Source: FEN-727 sp036508635 (GTDB taxonomy: Bacteria; Actinomycetota; Geothermincolia; Fen-727; Anoxymicrobiaceae). From it: 8,435 nucleotides of DNA. This document shows positions 6,092 to 8,435 of this stretch, in pieces (the stretch's first letter is position 1; each line of letters starts with the position of its first letter). The translations under genes and the position numbers were made by a program. A model generated the notes under the pieces. That model searched no databases, had not been told where the DNA came from, and saw only the letters and a list, made by a program, of their open reading frames with translations. Where the stretch lies: positions 1 through 8,435 of the forward strand of contig DATCGY010000293.1 in NCBI GenBank assembly GCA_036508635.1, written 5' to 3'.

Positions 6092-8435
6092 AGGGGACAG
6101 CGCTCGAACCCGTACAGAAAACCGATCGAAAGCTCGACTACCGCGAAACGGCGGACGCTATCCACGGTTTCTTCGCCTGGAAGCCATACCCGGTGAGCGC
6201 CGCTGTCGTACGGGCGCTCTCGCGGTTCATGCATCCGCTGGAACAGGGCGCATACGGCGGCAGGAGCCTGTCCGGCGAGCCACATAAAGCCGCCTGGGTC
6301 ATCGCGTCGCCCCTGACGGTGTTCGTGCTGCCGGAGGCCGGGAGACGCCATAAGCTCTTCCTGGCTGCCAGGTTGAGGAGCACCGGGCCGGTCAACATAA
6401 TCCAGGATCCGCCCGCCGGGCGGGCTCAGGCAAAGCACGGCAAGTCCGCGGCTCCCGGTGGAGACAAAAAGACCAGGGGTCGCCGCGGAAAGGGTGACAA
6501 GACCGGCCGGCCGGCCTCAGGACACCACGGGAGTGTGAGCGGCGGTTGCGACTTCGACCTCGAGGCCCTGATCGCCATTCAGAAAGAGAGTGACCTTGCG
6601 CTGACCGTCGTACCTTGCGCCAGGGCTCACCACCAGCTCACCCCGGACGCTCCACCCGCGACGATGGGGGCGAGGGTGTGCAGGTTCATGCCGATGCAGG
6701 TGGTCAGGAAAGGGACCAACTGGGTCAGGACCTTCCGTAACGGGAGGGTCAAGAACTGCCGCCCTGTCGTGCTCTCGAAGTGGCTGGAGGCGAATCCCGA
6801 TGACGACCTGTGCGCTCAGGCCGCCGAACTCCGGCACGAGCTTATGAGCAACATCGAGTCCGAGCGCCGCGCGTGCACCGGACCCCCGCTTCCCTCGAAG
6901 TGGGAGGTAAGGAGGCGCGTGCTGTCCGACCCCGTGCTGGCAGTCTACATGCAGGAGTTCGCGCTTCGCGAAAGCATGACGCGCGAGGCCGTAATCGTCC
7001 AGGCCCGGGATTACATCGAAGAGATCCAGTCCGAGTACAGGGTAGGCGTCGCGAGGTACTTCGTACGCGTTGTCGACTACCTCTTCGACAAGTTCCTGAC
7101 GGGAGTGGAAGTGGACCGGGAAGGCATAAGGTTGCTCGCCGAGTGCGACAACCGGTCCCGCATCGTGATGGTCTGCGACCACAAGAGCTACGCGGATTCG
7201 CTGCTAATCGGCTATACCATGTTCCGCTCGGGGATGGTGCCGCCGCAGCAGGCTGCGGGTCAGAACATGGACTTCTGGCCCATGGGATGGCTCCTCAGGC
7301 ACTCGGGAGCGTTCTACATACGACGCACGTTCATGGGGGAGACGCTTTACAAGGAGGTCTTCTGCGCGTACGTCAGGTACCTGCTCGCCGAGAACTATAC
7401 AAGCGTCGTCTATATCGAGGGTACGAGGACCAGGGACGGCAAGCTGGCGAAGCCCAAGATAGGCTACATGGGGATCCTCGAGGATGCCCTGCGGATGGGC
7501 GTCTGCCCGGATATTACCCTGGTGCCGGTCTACATGAGCTTCGACAAGATACCAGATGAAGCGTCCCACGTACGGGAGATGGCGGGGACGAGGAAGGCCT
7601 CCGAGACGATGGGCTTCTTTGCCGGTTTTATCGCCTCTCAGCGGACGAAGCTCGGAAAAGCGTACGTCAAGTTCGGAACGCCGATGAGCTTCCGGGCGCT
7701 GCTCGACGAGCACGGCCTCAGGGGCGCCGCGGAGGTCGCATGCGACGAGATAAACCGCATAACCGTGGTGACCGGCAGGTCACTCGCGGGGTGCGCCCTG
7801 CTCGCGCCAGGGACGAACTGGGTCTCGGAGGCTCACTACGAGGAAGCAGTCAGAGACCTCCTGCGCTACTGCGAGCGGCGCAGGCTGCCGATGGCCCTCG
7901 ATGCCGATTTCGACGGCGTGAGAGCGGCTGTGGACCTCCTGGTGCAGGAGGGGTATGTCGTTCCGGCGGCGGTCGGCGGCGAAAACGGGTTCCGGGTCGA
8001 AGGTTACAACCGGAGGTTCCTCGAGTACAACAAGAACATACAGCTCGCTCATTTCCTGGAGCCGGCCCTGGCCGCGGTCGCCGAGCGATCGCAAGCCGGT
8101 GGGGTGGCTGACAGCTGGCGGTGCGAGGAGTCGGTTCGATTCCTCAGACACCTTTTTGGCGAGGAGTTCGTCTTCAGTCCGAGCCGCGCCGATGAGGCCT
8201 GGAAACTGGACTACAAGGCCTATTCCGGAGTATTATGTTCGCTCCTCGATTCATATCTCGAGGGCTACCTCGTGGCATGTCGGGCCATTGGGCGCCTCGA
8301 GTTCGATAGGCCGGTTACGCGGGAGGAAGCGGTCGACCTCTGCTTCGCCGAAGGCGAGCGAATGCTCCACGACGGGTCCATCCGACGCGAGGAATCCCTA
8401 TCAAGGATTGCGTTTAAGAACGCGGTAAAATGTTA
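6088..8435 (+). CDS. plsB: PlsB-type glycerol-3-phosphate 1-O-acyltransferase (3' end outside window)
   Basis: An open frame of 782 residues with no stop before the window ends. The acyltransferase core has the four family blocks in order. Block I is DHKSYAD (H-x4-D, H365 as catalytic base), and AAGQNMDFWPMGWLLRHSG follows it. Block II is GAFYIRR (407-413), block III YIEGTRTRDGK (442-452), and block IV LVPVY (478-482). Beyond the core, the FLEYNKNIQLAHFLEPAL stretch from about residue 645 matches the C-terminal region of full-length PlsB (E. coli about 807 residues), so little is probably missing. PlsB moves an acyl group from acyl-CoA or acyl-ACP to position 1 of glycerol-3-phosphate at the membrane, giving lysophosphatidate. 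Block I sits about 60 residues later than in E. coli, mostly because of a basic linker at residues 108-152. The TTG start overlaps the preceding mini-ORF. With gpsA at the other end, the operon brackets glycerolipid entry. A dihydroxyacetone-phosphate acyltransferase activity cannot be excluded. Confidence 0.92.
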   Translation, partial: MKGTALEPVQKTDRKLDYRETADAIHGFFAWKPYPVSAAVVRALSRFMHPLEQGAYGGRSLSGEPHKAAWVIASPLTVFVLPEAGRRHKLFLAARLRSTGPVNIIQDPPAGRAQAKHGKSAAPGGDKKTRGRRGKGDKTGRPASGHHGSVSGGCDFDLEALIAIQKESDLALTVVPCARAHHQLTPDAPPATMGARVCRFMPMQVVRKGTNWVRTFRNGRVKNCRPVVLSKWLEANPDDDLCAQAAELRHELMSNIESERRACTGPPLPSKWEVRRRVLSDPVLAVYMQEFALRESMTREAVIVQARDYIEEIQSEYRVGVARYFVRVVDYLFDKFLTGVEVDREGIRLLAECDNRSRIVMVCDHKSYADSLLIGYTMFRSGMVPPQQAAGQNMDFWPMGWLLRHSGAFYIRRTFMGETLYKEVFCAYVRYLLAENYTSVVYIEGTRTRDGKLAKPKIGYMGILEDALRMGVCPDITLVPVYMSFDKIPDEASHVREMAGTRKASETMGFFAGFIASQRTKLGKAYVKFGTPMSFRALLDEHGLRGAAEVACDEINRITVVTGRSLAGCALLAPGTNWVSEAHYEEAVRDLLRYCERRRLPMALDADFDGVRAAVDLLVQEGYVVPAAVGGENGFRVEGYNRRFLEYNKNIQLAHFLEPALAAVAERSQAGGVADSWRCEESVRFLRHLFGEEFVFSPSRADEAWKLDYKAYSGVLCSLLDSYLEGYLVACRAIGRLEFDRPVTREEAVDLCFAEGERMLHDGSIRREESLSRIAFKNAVKC
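6409..6543 (+). other. Low-complexity basic linker inside the PlsB homologue
   Basis: Residues about 108-152 of the acyltransferase are rich in Gly, Lys, Arg, Pro and Ser (for example GDKKTRGRRGKGDK) with no predicted fold. They separate an N-terminal part of about 107 residues from the rest. This looks like a disordered, positively charged tether that could contact anionic lipids, nucleic acid or a partner. The frame stays open through it, so there is no sign of a frameshift. Confidence 0.6.

Noticed and set aside
6517..7182. 221-codon minus-strand frame opposite plsB
   Set aside because: Antisense shadow with His/Val/Pro-rich composition, no ribosome site and no family resemblance.
6810..7559. 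249-codon + strand frame inside the acyltransferase gene
   Set aside because: The overlapping frame holds all four glycerolipid acyltransferase motifs. This one is Arg/Gly-rich without motifs.
1..8435. CRISPR arrays, tRNA/rRNA genes, insertion sequences, phage or attachment sites
   Set aside because: I saw no spaced direct repeats, cloverleaf-like segments, transposase motifs or terminal inverted repeats; almost the whole window is coding.

Overview
The window is GC-rich bacterial chromosome in which every gene I can support lies on the + strand and is tightly packed, with most junctions overlapping or nearly so. Arg is often AGG and Ile often ATA, Shine-Dalgarno sequences are strong, and several starts are GTG or TTG. 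With the 2-hydroxyacyl-CoA-dehydratase-type proteins, which belong to an oxygen-sensitive iron-sulfur family, this points to an anaerobe, perhaps a GC-rich Bacillota or deep-branching Actinomycetota. That placement is inference; nothing in the window fixes the phylum.

Layout: (1) 2-199, the 3' end of an ECF-type sigma factor (region 4). (2) 204-617, a small membrane-anchored anti-sigma factor with a zinc-binding Cys/His motif. (3) 618-686, a short gap with a perfect GC hairpin. (4) 687-1805, gpsA, NAD(P)-dependent glycerol-3-phosphate dehydrogenase. (5) 1802-6014, two tandem copies of a two-gene cassette, A1-B1 then A2-B2. The A proteins are DUF2229/COG3580-like and the B proteins COG3581-like, both relatives of 2-hydroxyacyl-CoA dehydratase subunits. 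(6) 6088-8435, a long plsB-type glycerol-3-phosphate 1-O-acyltransferase that runs off the end of the window; 782 residues are visible.

How the genes may work together: GpsA makes sn-glycerol-3-phosphate and the PlsB homologue acylates it, so the outer genes are the first two steps of phospholipid synthesis. Four low-potential reductase/dehydratase-like subunits sit between them in what looks like one translationally coupled operon. From memory, the anaerobic plasmalogen enzymes of Clostridium perfringens (PlsA/PlsR) and related bacterial glycerol-ester reductases are built from the same domain families fused to an ATP-dependent activase. The most interesting reading is therefore that A1B1/A2B2 are stand-alone, duplicated versions of an ester-to-ether lipid reductase, making alkyl- or alkenyl-ether lipids next to the glycerolipid pathway. 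This is a hypothesis. No activase gene is visible, and other acyl-CoA or acyl-lipid chemistry remains possible.

Both intergenic gaps inside the operon (after B1 and after B2) hold a very short ORF. Each begins on the last base of the preceding stop codon and ends inside the next start codon, so the whole operon can be read as an unbroken relay of coupled ORFs. The sigma/anti-sigma pair just upstream may control the operon or envelope stress, but I see no promoter that proves it.
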